Below are positions 53,783-63,388 of a DNA stretch of 64,000 bases, piece by piece. The stretch comes from Arthrobacter sp. TMP15 (GTDB lineage: Bacteria; Actinomycetota; Actinomycetes; Actinomycetales; Micrococcaceae), in the NCBI RefSeq assembly GCF_039529835.1, contig NZ_CP154262.1, positions 744,001 through 808,000 on the forward strand. The letters are read 5' to 3'. Position numbers and translations under genes: made by a program. The notes under the pieces are model-generated. The model worked only from the letters and a program-made list of their open reading frames with translations, searched no databases and was not told where the DNA came from. Positions within the stretch are counted from its first letter, which is position 1. Every line of letters starts with the position of its first letter.

Positions 53783-54490
53783 ATGAACCTGTCAGACAGC
53801 TGGACAGCAGCGCAGTCACAAATCGTACGCGTCAGCGCCGCTGAAGCAGTTTTCAAAGCCCTCCGCACCGCCATCGAGGACGGGGCGTTACCGGTCGGCA
53901 CCAAGCTCAGCTCCGAAGCTGCGCTCGCAGCCCAATATGGGGTCAGCCGCTCTGTGATCCGGGAGGCGCTGCGCTCCTGCACGGCGTTGGGACTGACAGC
54001 GACGCAAACTGGCAAAGGAACTTTTGTTATTGCCAGCCAGGCCTCACGCGATCTGGTGCTGGGTAAGTTCTCGGCCAGCAGCCTTGTTGAGGCCCGCCCC
54101 CACATTGAAGTGCCAGCCGCTGAGCTGGCTGCCTCGCGCCGGACAGAGCACCAGCTCGCCGAGATGCGCGGCATTGTGGAGGCGATGGCTGAGGAAGAAG
54201 ATCCCGAAGCATGGGTTCGTCTTGACTCGAACTTCCACGCCGCGATTGCCATGGCCAGCGGCAATGACGTCTTCGAGCGCGTGGTCAATGACATCCGCGA
54301 GGCCATGGCCATGGCGTCCGAAACTATCAACCTGATCACCGGCAGAGCCCACCAATCCGACCTCGAACACCGGGCCATCGTGGACGCCATAGACAGCGGC
54401 AACAGCGCTGCAGCAGGCCAAGCTATGGCGGACCACCTTTCAGCGGCGCACTCAGCGCTGAGCACCATCATGGGAGTAGAACACGCATGA
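53783..54490 (+). CDS. GntR-family regulator (FadR subgroup)
   Basis: A 235-residue regulator. The winged helix is at residues about 20-85 (LRTAIEDGALPVGTKLSSEA, YGVSRSVIREALRSCTALG), and the FCD domain follows with the metal-binding Asp/His set (LDSNFHAAIAMASGN, HRAIVDAI, HLSAAH). It overlaps the asparaginase gene by four bases and so most likely controls the asparagine/aspartate operon, probably with an amino acid or C4 acid as ligand. Confidence 0.9.
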   Translation: MNLSDSWTAAQSQIVRVSAAEAVFKALRTAIEDGALPVGTKLSSEAALAAQYGVSRSVIREALRSCTALGLTATQTGKGTFVIASQASRDLVLGKFSASSLVEARPHIEVPAAELAASRRTEHQLAEMRGIVEAMAEEEDPEAWVRLDSNFHAAIAMASGNDVFERVVNDIREAMAMASETINLITGRAHQSDLEHRAIVDAIDSGNSAAAGQAMADHLSAAHSALSTIMGVEHA

Positions 54491-55455
54491 ACCACAACAA
54501 ACATCCCGCCCACACCCCCCTCGCCGTGCAAACCCGCGGCGAGCTTGTTGAGAGCGTCCACTATGGGTCGCTAACGGCTGTGGGGCCCGACGGCGTGAGC
54601 CTGGTTTCGCTTGGAGATCCCACCGCGCGCATGTACCCCAGGTCCGCGCTCAAACCCTTGATTGCCGTAGCCATGCTCCGGGCTGGACTGGAATTGCCAA
54701 CAGGTCAGCTGGCTCTGGCAGCCGCAAGCCATTCCGGTTCCGCGCAGCATCAAGAGAGCGCCGCCACGATCTTGGCCAACGCTGGGCTGTCACCTGAAAA
54801 CCTGCGCAATTCCTGCGACCTGCCTTATGGCGTGGCTGAAAGAGAGCAATGGCTGCGCGTAGGAGCCAAGCCCACCCAACTGGCGCAAAACTGCTCCGGC
54901 AAACACGCCGCACTCCTGGCTACATGTAGGACGAACGGCTGGCCGTTGGAGACATACCTACATCCTGACCATCCCCTAGCGGCCCTCATCCGGAGCACGG
55001 TGGCTGAGCTGACAGGGGAGAAAATCACTGCCATCAGCACCGATGGCTGTGGCACGGAAGTGTTTGGTTTGTCCCTGACAGGGATGGCCCGGGCCTTTAG
55101 CGGTTTGGTCACGGCGGCTCCCGGCACACCCGAACGCAGAGTTGCTGACGCCATGCGTGCACACCCTGACATGGTTGCCGGACGCGGCCGTGACGTCACT
55201 GCCCTCATGCTGGCCGTGCCCGGACTGCTGGCAAAAGATGGATTCGAAGGTATCCAACTCATAGCCCTCGCTGATGGAAGCGCAGTAGCTCTGAAGATTG
55301 CCGACGGCGGTGATCGCGCCCGGATGCCAGCTGCAGTCCCAGCCTTGGTGGCATTGGGTGTGGACCCTGCATTGTTGAGCGCGTTCAACGAACTTCCCGT
55401 CTACGGGGGCGGACGCCAGGTCGGGGAACTGCGCGGATTGCCGCTGACCGGCTAA
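54487..55455 (+). CDS. L-asparaginase II family (PF06089) amidohydrolase
   Basis: A 322-residue enzyme of the Rhizobium-type asparaginase II family, unrelated to AnsA/AnsB. PLAVQTRGELVESVHYGSLT, YPRSALKPLIAVAML (catalytic Ser-Lys region), SHSGSAQHQ and NCSGKHAALLATC are the family blocks. It converts asparagine to aspartate and ammonia, feeding the aspartase encoded next. Confidence 0.92.
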   Translation: MNHNKHPAHTPLAVQTRGELVESVHYGSLTAVGPDGVSLVSLGDPTARMYPRSALKPLIAVAMLRAGLELPTGQLALAAASHSGSAQHQESAATILANAGLSPENLRNSCDLPYGVAEREQWLRVGAKPTQLAQNCSGKHAALLATCRTNGWPLETYLHPDHPLAALIRSTVAELTGEKITAISTDGCGTEVFGLSLTGMARAFSGLVTAAPGTPERRVADAMRAHPDMVAGRGRDVTALMLAVPGLLAKDGFEGIQLIALADGSAVALKIADGGDRARMPAAVPALVALGVDPALLSAFNELPVYGGGRQVGELRGLPLTG

Positions 55456-55529
55456 CACCAGACACAAACACACATATTTTCATCCACTTTTATAAGGCGC
55501 AACGAAGCTCGCCCGCACCTAGGAGAATC

Positions 55530-56963
55530 ATGACTCAAACAATTGTTAGTAATCCCATCGCCCCAACAGTGGCCTACCGCCGTGAGCACGATCTGATTGG
55601 TGACCGGGACATCCCCGTAGACGCCTACTGGGGTGTACACACCTTGCGGGCGGTGGAAAATTTCCCCATCACAGGTATTCCACTCAGCAACAACACCCAA
55701 CTTGTCAATGGACTTGCCATGGTCAAGCAGGCCGCCGCCCAAGCCAACCACGAGCTGGGTTTGCTTGATGATGTGCGTGCTGGCGCCATTATTCAAGCGT
55801 GCCAGGAGATCATCGCCGGGAACTTACACGAGCACTTCGTGGTGGACGTTATCCAAGGCGGGGCCGGAACGTCGTCGAACATGAACGCCAATGAGGTCAT
55901 TGCCAACCGTGCTTTGGAAATCCTCGGCCACCAAAAAGGCGACTACCAGCACCTGCACCCGAACGACCATGTAAATCTGAGCCAGTCCACCAACGATGTC
56001 TACCCAACTGCCGTTAACGTGGCCACGATTTTCGCGGCAAAGTCGCTGGTGGGTGCCATGGAATATTTGTGTGATGCCTTCGCAGCCAAGGCAGTTGAAT
56101 TCCGGACAGTTGTCAAGATGGGCCGCACCCAGCTGCAGGACGCGGTACCCATGACACTTGGCCAAGAGTTCAACACTTACGCGGTCACTATGGGGGAGGA
56201 CCGCGCACGCCTCGCCGAATCAACGCTGCTTGTCCATGAAATCAACCTCGGCGCCACTGCGATCGGCACAGGGCTGAACGCACCCCTGGGCTATTCGGAA
56301 CTGGCTTGCCGCCATCTGGTAGAAATCTCCGGGCTGCCATTGACAACCTCCGTTGACCTGATCGAGGCCACCCAAGATGTTGGTGCGTTTGTGCACCTGT
56401 CGGGAGTACTCAAGCGCGTGGCCGTGAAATTATCCAAAATCTGCAACGACCTTCGTCTGCTGTCCTCTGGCCCCCGTGCTGGCTTCGGTGAGATCACGCT
56501 ACCTGCAGTGCAGGCGGGATCCTCGATTATGCCGGGCAAGGTCAATCCCGTGATTCCAGAAGTTGTGAACCAGGTTGCTTACGAGGTGATTGGTAACGAT
56601 GTCACCATCACCATGGCTGCCGAGGGTGGTCAGCTTCAGTTGAACGCGTTTGAGCCCATCATTGTGCACAGCCTGGTCAAGAGCATGCGTCACCTGGAAG
56701 CTGCTTGCACCACGCTGGCTGACAAGTGCATCAGCGGCATTACAGCTCATGAGGACAAGTTGCGTGCACAGGTTGAGCACTCAATTGGCCTTGTCACAGC
56801 CCTCAACCCGGTTTTGGGTTACGCGGCGTCGACCAAAATCGCTTTGGAAGCGCTTGCATCCGGGCGCGGTGTTGCCGAGCTGGTTCTGGAGCACAAATTG
56901 CTTACCGCGGAACAACTCAATGAGCTGCTGCGCCCGGAGCACCTGGCCAACCTCGGCGACTGA
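55530..56963 (+). CDS. aspA: Aspartate ammonia-lyase
   Basis: A 477-residue enzyme of the aspartase/fumarase superfamily that splits aspartate into fumarate and ammonia. The flexible catalytic loop GSSIMPGKVNPVIPE is intact, and the substrate-binding TSxxMPxK-like and STNDVYPTA regions are present. AspA rather than FumC is supported by length, by GRTQLQDAVPMTLGQEF and by the asparaginase neighbour. AGGAG stands before the ATG. A hairpin follows the stop. Confidence 0.92.
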   Translation: MTQTIVSNPIAPTVAYRREHDLIGDRDIPVDAYWGVHTLRAVENFPITGIPLSNNTQLVNGLAMVKQAAAQANHELGLLDDVRAGAIIQACQEIIAGNLHEHFVVDVIQGGAGTSSNMNANEVIANRALEILGHQKGDYQHLHPNDHVNLSQSTNDVYPTAVNVATIFAAKSLVGAMEYLCDAFAAKAVEFRTVVKMGRTQLQDAVPMTLGQEFNTYAVTMGEDRARLAESTLLVHEINLGATAIGTGLNAPLGYSELACRHLVEISGLPLTTSVDLIEATQDVGAFVHLSGVLKRVAVKLSKICNDLRLLSSGPRAGFGEITLPAVQAGSSIMPGKVNPVIPEVVNQVAYEVIGNDVTITMAAEGGQLQLNAFEPIIVHSLVKSMRHLEAACTTLADKCISGITAHEDKLRAQVEHSIGLVTALNPVLGYAASTKIALEALASGRGVAELVLEHKLLTAEQLNELLRPEHLANLGD

Positions 56964-56987
56964 CGCGCCGAACCTGACTGACACGCC

Positions 56988-57018
56988 GTGCCCCGGTTGG
57001 GAATAACAGCCGGGGCAC
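56988..57018 (+). terminator. Hairpin after aspA
   Basis: GTGCCCCGG (56988-56996) pairs exactly with CCGGGGCAC (57010-57018). No T run follows, so it may reduce rather than stop readthrough into the FMN reductase gene. Confidence 0.5.
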
Positions 57019-57078
57019 TGCCGTTGAATCCAGCAGATGCAGATGCATGAACGGTTGGCGTGTTTCAAAGGGGTAGTT

Positions 57079-57816
57079 GTGCGGCAAAAAGTTGTTGTGG
57101 TTTCAGCCGGCCTTGGCGTTCCATCGACCACTCGAATGCTCGCAGATCAAATGGGTGCCAAAGTTTTAGCACGCCTGTCCGCTAGGGGAATCGGCGCTGT
57201 CCTGGATGTGATCGACCTGCGTGAGTATGCCGTGGATATTGCCAACAATATGGTCACCGGATATGCCGGTCCAGCGCTGGCCACCGTCATTGAACGGGTT
57301 GGGGCCGCGGATGCCATGATCGCTGTTACACCAACTTTCAGTGCCTCGTATTCAGGTTTGTTCAAGTCGTTCTTTGACGTCCTTGATCCAAAATTTATTG
57401 ATAGTATGCCTGTGCTATTTGGTGCCACAGGCGGTTCCCCGCGCCACTCGCTGGTGCTGGAGATGGCAATCCGTCCACTCTTTAGCTACCTGCGCGCGAA
57501 CACCATGGCCACGGCCGTTTACGCCTCGCCGGAGGACTGGGGCGGCTCCGGAACCAACCCCCTGGAGCATCGTATTGGAAAAGGCGCCGGTGAGCTTGCC
57601 GCCGTTCTTGCGGCTCGTCTGACTTCTTCCAAGAGCTCACAAGGTACGACGACGGATGGCACCAATGCTGGCACGTCCACTTCCGGTGACTCAGGTCAGG
57701 TAGAGCAGGACCTTGTGGATGCTTCCAGCCACAAGGACAGGCGCGCTCAGCAGATAATGGCCACTATGTCCACGCTGCCTTTTGAAGAACTGTTGGCACA
57801 AACGCAGCGACGCTGA
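57079..57816 (+). CDS. NADPH-dependent FMN reductase (CE1759 type)
   Basis: A 245-residue flavodoxin-like reductase. VVVSAGLGVPSTTRMLADQM is the FMN phosphate loop, DAMIAVTPTFSASYSGLFKS and PVLFGATGGSPRHSL are the flavin-binding parts of the CE1759 group. GTG start five bases after AAAGGGG. The C-terminal tail is a Ser/Thr/Gly-rich linker then a short helix. It may supply reduced flavin to a monooxygenase elsewhere; its link with aspartate use is only by position. Confidence 0.85.
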   Translation: MRQKVVVVSAGLGVPSTTRMLADQMGAKVLARLSARGIGAVLDVIDLREYAVDIANNMVTGYAGPALATVIERVGAADAMIAVTPTFSASYSGLFKSFFDVLDPKFIDSMPVLFGATGGSPRHSLVLEMAIRPLFSYLRANTMATAVYASPEDWGGSGTNPLEHRIGKGAGELAAVLAARLTSSKSSQGTTTDGTNAGTSTSGDSGQVEQDLVDASSHKDRRAQQIMATMSTLPFEELLAQTQRR

Positions 57817-57845
57817 CGCAGCGGCAACTTTGAAACTCCGGTTCT

Positions 57846-58901
57846 CTAGAAGATCGGCTGAACAGGCTTGGATGTCACTGGTGGCGGATCTAGCTCATCA
57901 AGGACCACTGTGAGCGCTGTGCGGTAAATCTCAGGGTGGATCTCAGGACTGGCGTGACCTGTGTGTGGAACGTCGTAGACAAAATGCGGATTCTTCTCCA
58001 AAAGCGCCTCCCAGCCACGAATCGCTGAAGATGCATTGACAATAAAGTCTTCGGGGTCGTAAATGAGACCGATCCCGGTACTGGCGGGCACTCCGCCGTC
58101 GTACTGCCGCGGGAATGCCTGCAAAAATGTAGCTTGGGTTGTGCTCAGGATCAGTGAATTGTTGTTGGGGTCAAGGGAGCTGGAAATTCCACTGCGAGCG
58201 GCCTGGTACATGCCCTGGCCGTTGGGATTGGCTAACCCGCCCCAGATCCCTGCGCCCAACCGGCCAAGCAAACCAAGGTAGGGGACAACCTGGCCGGCCA
58301 GTGAGATGTACTCGCTGCCGGGGTCCAGTGTGTCTGAAACGTTGCTGGGGCTGGAGCCCATCACAATCAGCTTCACACGGATACCCGTTTGTGTCAGCAG
58401 AGATGCCAAAACCACTGCGGCCATCCCACCAAAACTATCTCCGTAAAAGTAGACAGTGTTGATTTTCCGTTCAAAGACATCGCGTTGAATGGCGATGAAC
58501 AGCTGGGCAATGTCGATGCCCTCGTTGGAGTAGCCGATGTAGGACGCCGAGGCCCGGCGGTTCATTGCCGATTGTAGGGCCTCTAATTTGCGGCCAGAGT
58601 CACGGTAACTGACCCGAAAGCCGCCAAGTAAATACCAAGTCCTACCGGGAAACTTCAATGCGGCAGATTTATTCTCCGCATTCTGCGGTGTTGTGATCCG
58701 GTATTGCGTGCGCTCGGTGAGCTTGGTATCAACGGCAATGTTGGTTTGAAAAGCGGTAGTTACGGCGGCCGCGCCCATGGTCAGGAAAAAGAACCTGCGG
58801 GGAACGTCAGGAATCTGGCGTGTGTGTTTGGCATCAGAAGGTGGCCGTTCCGGTTCCTCGTCCTGATGCGCTGTGCTGTGAGATGCTGTGCTGGTAGTCA
58901 T
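57846..58901 (-). CDS. Exported alpha/beta hydrolase, possibly Tat-dependent
   Basis: A 351-residue protein. The N-terminal RRFFFLTMGAAAV after about 34 polar residues resembles a Tat signal anchor (twin Arg before a hydrophobic stretch). The hydrolase domain has YFYGDSFGGMAAV (nucleophile elbow), YDPEDFIVN (Asp) and VPHTGHASPE (His). Substrate unknown. Convergent with the FMN reductase gene and divergent from the GntR gene. Confidence 0.75.
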   Translation of the reverse strand: MTTSTASHSTAHQDEEPERPPSDAKHTRQIPDVPRRFFFLTMGAAAVTTAFQTNIAVDTKLTERTQYRITTPQNAENKSAALKFPGRTWYLLGGFRVSYRDSGRKLEALQSAMNRRASASYIGYSNEGIDIAQLFIAIQRDVFERKINTVYFYGDSFGGMAAVVLASLLTQTGIRVKLIVMGSSPSNVSDTLDPGSEYISLAGQVVPYLGLLGRLGAGIWGGLANPNGQGMYQAARSGISSSLDPNNNSLILSTTQATFLQAFPRQYDGGVPASTGIGLIYDPEDFIVNASSAIRGWEALLEKNPHFVYDVPHTGHASPEIHPEIYRTALTVVLDELDPPPVTSKPVQPIF

Positions 58902-59055
58902 AATTATTCGATCTCATTCTTTCACGCTTCCACGACTCCAAGCCATTTTTTTTACTGCGCGCGTCGACGGCAGCCGTTACCCGCTGGCGGTAATTCAGAA
59001 GAGGTATCCATAGTGTATGTTCGGTAATGATCGCCACAGCCATCAACCAATTGAG

Positions 59056-59069
59056 AATCCTATAGGATT
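59056..59069. promoter_or_regulatory. GntR operator candidate (autoregulation)
   Basis: AATCCTATAGGATT is a perfect 14-base palindrome eight bases before the start of the gntR gene. Its core TCCTATAGGA recurs before the sugar operon at 60039. Confidence 0.75.
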
Positions 59070-59076
59070 TAACGCC

Positions 59077-59760
59077 ATGAAGCCTTTGTCCGGATCCCAT
59101 GCCATCAACCGCCAAGTGTTGGCGGACCATGTTTATGATGAAATTTTGGAATCACTCATGGATGGGCGGCTGGAACCCGGCGCCTCAATGAGCATTGACG
59201 GGACGGCCCGGGAGCTGGAGGTTTCGCCCACTCCTGTGCGGGAAGCCTTGGCTCGGTTGGAGCACACCGGGTTGGTCCGTCGTGTGGCGTTGAAGGGGTA
59301 CAGGGTGGCGCCGCTGTTCTCCTCTGAGGATTTTGCTCAATTGATGGAAGCCAGGCTTGCCATTGAGCCCGTCACCACCAGACTTGCCTGTGAGCGGATG
59401 ACGCCGGAGACCCTGGCGGCCCTTGAGCGATCCATTCATAATTTAGCAACCGCCCTAAGAGGCCCCTCGTTTGCTGAATTTAGAGACTATTTTGATGCAG
59501 ACGAGCTTTTTCATCGCTTGATTGCCGAAAATGCCGGTAATCCGTTCATGCTTGCTGCATATAACGCTCTGGGTGGCCAAGTCCAACGGTTTCGTTTGTT
59601 CGGCGGAATTGGCATTACGGATGCGGATCACGCAATTTCTGAGCACCAGGCAATTTTTGATGCCCTATTGAGCGGGGATGCAACACTTGCTTCGGAGATG
59701 ATGGCAGCGCATGTCTCGAAAGTCCGTGGGCGGGCCATGGCGGACGCACCCGAGTCCTAG
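59077..59760 (+). CDS. GntR-family regulator (FCD type) of the sugar operon
   Basis: A 227-residue regulator with an N-terminal winged helix (ILESLMDGRLEPGASMSIDG, LEVSPTPVREALARLEHTG) and an FCD ligand domain (DADELFHRLIAENAGN, EHQAIFDAL, MAAHVSK). The start at 59077 follows a perfect palindrome whose core is repeated in front of the next operon, so it should repress both itself and that operon until a sugar-derived ligand binds. Confidence 0.9.
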   Translation: MKPLSGSHAINRQVLADHVYDEILESLMDGRLEPGASMSIDGTARELEVSPTPVREALARLEHTGLVRRVALKGYRVAPLFSSEDFAQLMEARLAIEPVTTRLACERMTPETLAALERSIHNLATALRGPSFAEFRDYFDADELFHRLIAENAGNPFMLAAYNALGGQVQRFRLFGGIGITDADHAISEHQAIFDALLSGDATLASEMMAAHVSKVRGRAMADAPES

Positions 59761-60006
59761 CTCAACTGGTTTTTGTTTCCTGCCGACTTGTCGCGGAGTC
59801 CAGCGGCGCATGACTCATAAAAGCCCTTAACTGCCGCGAAATGATCATCACGCGGCGGAAGTCCTTCGGGCCCCGCCCCTTACCTGCAATCCACGCTTGT
59901 GCTCTTTGGCCTGCCTAAACCTGGCCGACTGTCGTGTGCCACGCGGGCACCTCCGCCCCCTTTTGAGCACTCTGCCATGACCCCAGTATTGCCAAAAGTG
60001 TGATGC

Positions 60007-60049
60007 TTGACATATTCCAATTCCTTCGTAATGATAGATCCTATAGGAA
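60007..60049 (+). promoter_or_regulatory. Promoter and GntR operator of the sugar operon
   Basis: TTGACA (60007-60012) is a consensus -35 box; TAATGA (60029-60034) is a fair -10 with 16-base spacing. ATCCTATAGGAA (60038-60049) immediately downstream contains the palindromic core seen before gntR. A repressor there would block the promoter. Confidence 0.7.
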
Positions 60050-60078
60050 ACATGATTACGATTTTGGAGTAAAAGTAG

Positions 60079-61086
60079 ATGGCATACACAGCGGAAAACT
60101 GGCCCATTACGGCGGCCCTTTTGCAGTTCCCGGGCGTAGATGCCACAGGGCAGCACATCAACGATGCCGACGCCTCGGCCTGGATCGAAGTATTCCAGGA
60201 GGTAAAGGATGCAGGCTTTTCAAATGCAGACCTGACCGACAGCTGGGTTCGCCCCGGTGACCTGAGCGCTGCCCGCCTCAAAGAATTCAAGGCCGCCGCC
60301 GAGCATGCGGGAATCGGTATTCCCGTGATTTCGGCAATCCGCCGCAGCGTGATCGATGAAAGCAAGTGGGAAGATAACCTTGCCTACAGTCACCGCACCA
60401 TTGACGCTGCAGCAGCACTGGGTTGTGAAGTTGTTTCCTTTGGTTTACATCAAGCGCTGACAGCCGAGCAGCAAAAACAGCTATGGTTCTGGACTGTGCA
60501 GGGCCACACCGATCCTGTGGACGATAAAGCGACCTGGAACAAGGCAGTTAGCCGACTTCGCGAACTCGGTAAGCATGCGGCCGAATCAGGCATCCTGTTA
60601 TCGCTGGAAATGTATGAAGACACCTACCTTGGAACAGCAGACTCTTCCGTGCAATTGGTGCAGGATATTGACTTGGCCAACGTTGGTTTGAATCCCGATT
60701 TGGGGAATCTGGTGCGACTGCACCGCCCCATTGAAGACTGGCGGGAAATGGTGGCGAAGACGCTGCCATATTCCAACTACTGGCACGTCAAGAATTACAT
60801 TCGGGATGAAAATGTGGCACGTGGCAGCTATGTCACCATGCCTGCCCCGATGGAAAGCGGCTTGATCAGCTACCGCGAAGCTTTCAAGGTGGCCCTGTCG
60901 GTTGGTTACCAGGGCATCATCTGCACCGAGCACTACGGTGGCGATGGCCTCAGCGTGACGGCGAGCAATCAAGCGTATTTGCGTTCACAAGTACTGCCAA
61001 AAACTGACGGTTATGTTCTCGGTGCCAGCCAGGTAGCCCAAGGGCGGCAGGAGCCCGCCCCCGCATCCTCCTTGTCTGCTGTCTAA
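60079..61086 (+). CDS. Sugar phosphate isomerase/epimerase (TIM barrel)
   Basis: A 335-residue AP-endonuclease-2-like TIM barrel, the fold of xylose isomerase-like sugar isomerases. EMYEDTYLGT and GLNPDLGNLVRLHRP carry the metal-binding Glu and Asp, WHVKNY the His, and ICTEHYGGDG the last Glu. First gene of an operon with an erythrulose/dihydroxyacetone-type kinase and an RpiB-type isomerase; it probably isomerises or epimerises a tetrose or related ketose. Confidence 0.8.
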   Translation: MAYTAENWPITAALLQFPGVDATGQHINDADASAWIEVFQEVKDAGFSNADLTDSWVRPGDLSAARLKEFKAAAEHAGIGIPVISAIRRSVIDESKWEDNLAYSHRTIDAAAALGCEVVSFGLHQALTAEQQKQLWFWTVQGHTDPVDDKATWNKAVSRLRELGKHAAESGILLSLEMYEDTYLGTADSSVQLVQDIDLANVGLNPDLGNLVRLHRPIEDWREMVAKTLPYSNYWHVKNYIRDENVARGSYVTMPAPMESGLISYREAFKVALSVGYQGIICTEHYGGDGLSVTASNQAYLRSQVLPKTDGYVLGASQVAQGRQEPAPASSLSAV

Positions 61087-61158
61087 GAAAGCAACCAAGC
61101 AACTGCTTGAGAAAGCAAACTGTGCCATGAATAATCGCAAAGAATCCGAGAAGGAATT

Positions 61159-62895
61159 ATGACTCTGATATTCGACAACCCGGCTGATTTTGCCGATGAG
61201 GCCCTTGCAGGTTTCGTTGCCGCAAACCAGCAGCATGTTGCCCGAGTGGATGGCGGCGTGGTCCGTTCCACGGAGATGAACAAGGGACAGGTTGCCCTTG
61301 TGGTTGGCGGTGGATCCGGGCACTACCCGGCATTCGCAGGTTTGGTTGGAGCCGGTCTGGCCGCAGGATCTGCCTGTGGCAATATGTTCGCCTCTCCCGC
61401 AGCCGGTCAGGTATACCGCGTTGCCAAAGCCTCTAATACAGGTGGGGGAGTGCTACTAAGCTACGGCAACTACGCCGGAGATGTTCTGCATTTCGGTCAA
61501 GCTCAAGTGCGTCTCAATGCAGAAGGAATTCAAACCCGGACTGTTGTGGTCACTGACGACATCGCCAGCGCCCCTCTTGACCAGTTGGAAAAGCGTCGCG
61601 GGATCGCCGGAGATTTGACGGTTTTCAAGATCGCAGGCGCAGCTTCCGAAGCAGGACTTAATCTTGACGAAGTTGAGCGCCTAGCAATCAAGACTAACTA
61701 CCGCACGCGTTCTCTTGGCGTTGCCTTTGATGGTTGTACCCTGCCAGGTGCTGATGAGCCGCTCTTCCGTGTGCCAGCAGGAAAAATGGCTCTTGGCCTG
61801 GGCATTCATGGTGAGCCCGGAATATCCGAGCATGCCATGCCCACAGCGTCCGAGTTGGCAATGTTGCTGGTTTCCAAACTTCTCGCTGACAAACCGGATG
61901 ATGCCGGTAGCGAAGTAGTTGCCATCGTCAACGGCCTCGGCACGGTGAAGTATGACGAGCTTTTCTTACTGTTTGGCAAGGTGAATACCCTGCTGAACGA
62001 AGCAGGGCTGAGCATCTTTGAACCAGAGTGCGGTGAACTAGTGACCAGCCTGGACATGTCCGGTCTCTCATTGACACTGCTCTGGCTGGACGAGGAGCTT
62101 AAACAGTATTGGCATGCCCCCGCCGACGCACCGGCGTACCGCAAAGGTAACTCAGTGCCACGAGCACGCCGGAACATGGTTGAGGTCACCGAGAATGTGA
62201 GCGCCAGCGTTGAAACACCAACTCCGGCTGCTGCAGCTTTGGGCCGCGCTGCTGTGTCAGTCGTTTCAGCTATCCGAGACGTTGTTGTGCAGAACGAAGA
62301 AGCATGGGGAGCTTTGGACGCCATTGCCGGCGACGGAGACCACGGGATCGGCATGCGCCGTGGAGTTGAGGCTGCAACGGCAGCCGCGGAAAACATGGCG
62401 GCAACAGAAGGCGGGGCGTCCATCGGTGCCGTCCTGACCGCAGCCGGTGAAGCTTGGTCCGAAAAGGCTGGGGGTACTTCCGGGGCACTGTGGGGTACAG
62501 CAGTGATCGCCGCAGGCGCCGCGCTGGGCAACAGGGACACCTACTGCAAGCAAAACGCCGGCGAGGCCGTCACGATGTTTGCCAGCGCAATCACGGAACT
62601 TGGAAAAGCCGAAGTAGGCGATAAAACAATGGTTGATGCCCTGGTCCCATTCCGGGATTCATTCCTTGATGCGCTTGCTGGAGACGCCACTTTGGGGCAC
62701 GCATTCCAGACAGCAGCCGGCGTTTCTCGCACAGCCGCTGAAGAAACTGCCCGGCTTCGCCCGCTCAAGGGCCGAGCACGTCCGTTGGCAGAAAAGAGTC
62801 TAGGACACCCCGATCCCGGGGCTGTTTCTTTTGGTCTCATCGTGGAGCGGTTCGGCCAGCATCTTTTGAACACATCAAATGAAAGCGGGGTATGA
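61159..62895 (+). CDS. Dihydroxyacetone kinase family protein, likely tetrulose kinase
   Basis: A 578-residue single-chain ATP-type kinase with both domains. DAK1 (residues 1 to about 335) has [12 protein letters not shown] and the substrate-binding His217 in GIHGEPG; DAK2 (about 365-570) has the nucleotide site GDGDHGIGM. Close relatives next to an RpiB-like isomerase are L- or D-erythrulose kinases (LerK/DerK) of tetritol use in mycobacteria, so erythrulose is a likelier substrate than dihydroxyacetone. AGAAGGA precedes the ATG. Confidence 0.85.
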   Translation: MTLIFDNPADFADEALAGFVAANQQHVARVDGGVVRSTEMNKGQVALVVGGGSGHYPAFAGLVGAGLAAGSACGNMFASPAAGQVYRVAKASNTGGGVLLSYGNYAGDVLHFGQAQVRLNAEGIQTRTVVVTDDIASAPLDQLEKRRGIAGDLTVFKIAGAASEAGLNLDEVERLAIKTNYRTRSLGVAFDGCTLPGADEPLFRVPAGKMALGLGIHGEPGISEHAMPTASELAMLLVSKLLADKPDDAGSEVVAIVNGLGTVKYDELFLLFGKVNTLLNEAGLSIFEPECGELVTSLDMSGLSLTLLWLDEELKQYWHAPADAPAYRKGNSVPRARRNMVEVTENVSASVETPTPAAAALGRAAVSVVSAIRDVVVQNEEAWGALDAIAGDGDHGIGMRRGVEAATAAAENMAATEGGASIGAVLTAAGEAWSEKAGGTSGALWGTAVIAAGAALGNRDTYCKQNAGEAVTMFASAITELGKAEVGDKTMVDALVPFRDSFLDALAGDATLGHAFQTAAGVSRTAAEETARLRPLKGRARPLAEKSLGHPDPGAVSFGLIVERFGQHLLNTSNESGV

Positions 62896-63386
62896 GCATG
62901 ACCAGCCATAGCACAAAGGAATTTCGAGTCGTTGTTGGAAATGATGGGGCGGGCGTTGAATATAAGAACGCGTTGAAGGCCCTGCTTGAGAAAGACCCCA
63001 GGGTTGAATCTGTTCTGGATATTGGCGTTGGTCCTGATGATTGCCGGGCATACCCCCACGTTGCAGTTGACGCAGCTCGCAAGGTAGCTGACGGAGAAGC
63101 AGACCGTGCCCTCTTGATCTGCGGAACGGGCTTGGGTGTGGCTATTGCGGCTAACAAGGTGCCAGGTATCAGGGCAGTGACAGCTCACGACAGCTACTCT
63201 GTGGAACGCTCGGTACTGAGCAATAACGCACAGGTTCTGACTATGGGTCAACGAGTTATCGGGCTGGAACTGGCAAAGAAGCTCGTCACAGAATGGCTTG
63301 CTTACACCTTTGATGAGTCATCGGCATCGGCTGAAAAGGTTGACGCAATCTGCTCCTACGAACCTACCTACACTAAGGCGGACTGA
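62892..63386 (+). CDS. RpiB/LacAB-type sugar-phosphate isomerase
   Basis: A 164-residue isomerase. [20 protein letters not shown], the catalytic [20 protein letters not shown] and the [15 protein letters not shown] blocks define the family. Overlaps the kinase gene by four bases. By analogy with DerI/EryI it would convert erythrulose phosphate to erythrose 4-phosphate, which enters the pentose phosphate pathway; ribose 5-phosphate is the alternative. Confidence 0.87.
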   Translation: MSMTSHSTKEFRVVVGNDGAGVEYKNALKALLEKDPRVESVLDIGVGPDDCRAYPHVAVDAARKVADGEADRALLICGTGLGVAIAANKVPGIRAVTAHDSYSVERSVLSNNAQVLTMGQRVIGLELAKKLVTEWLAYTFDESSASAEKVDAICSYEPTYTKAD

Positions 63387-63388
63387 TT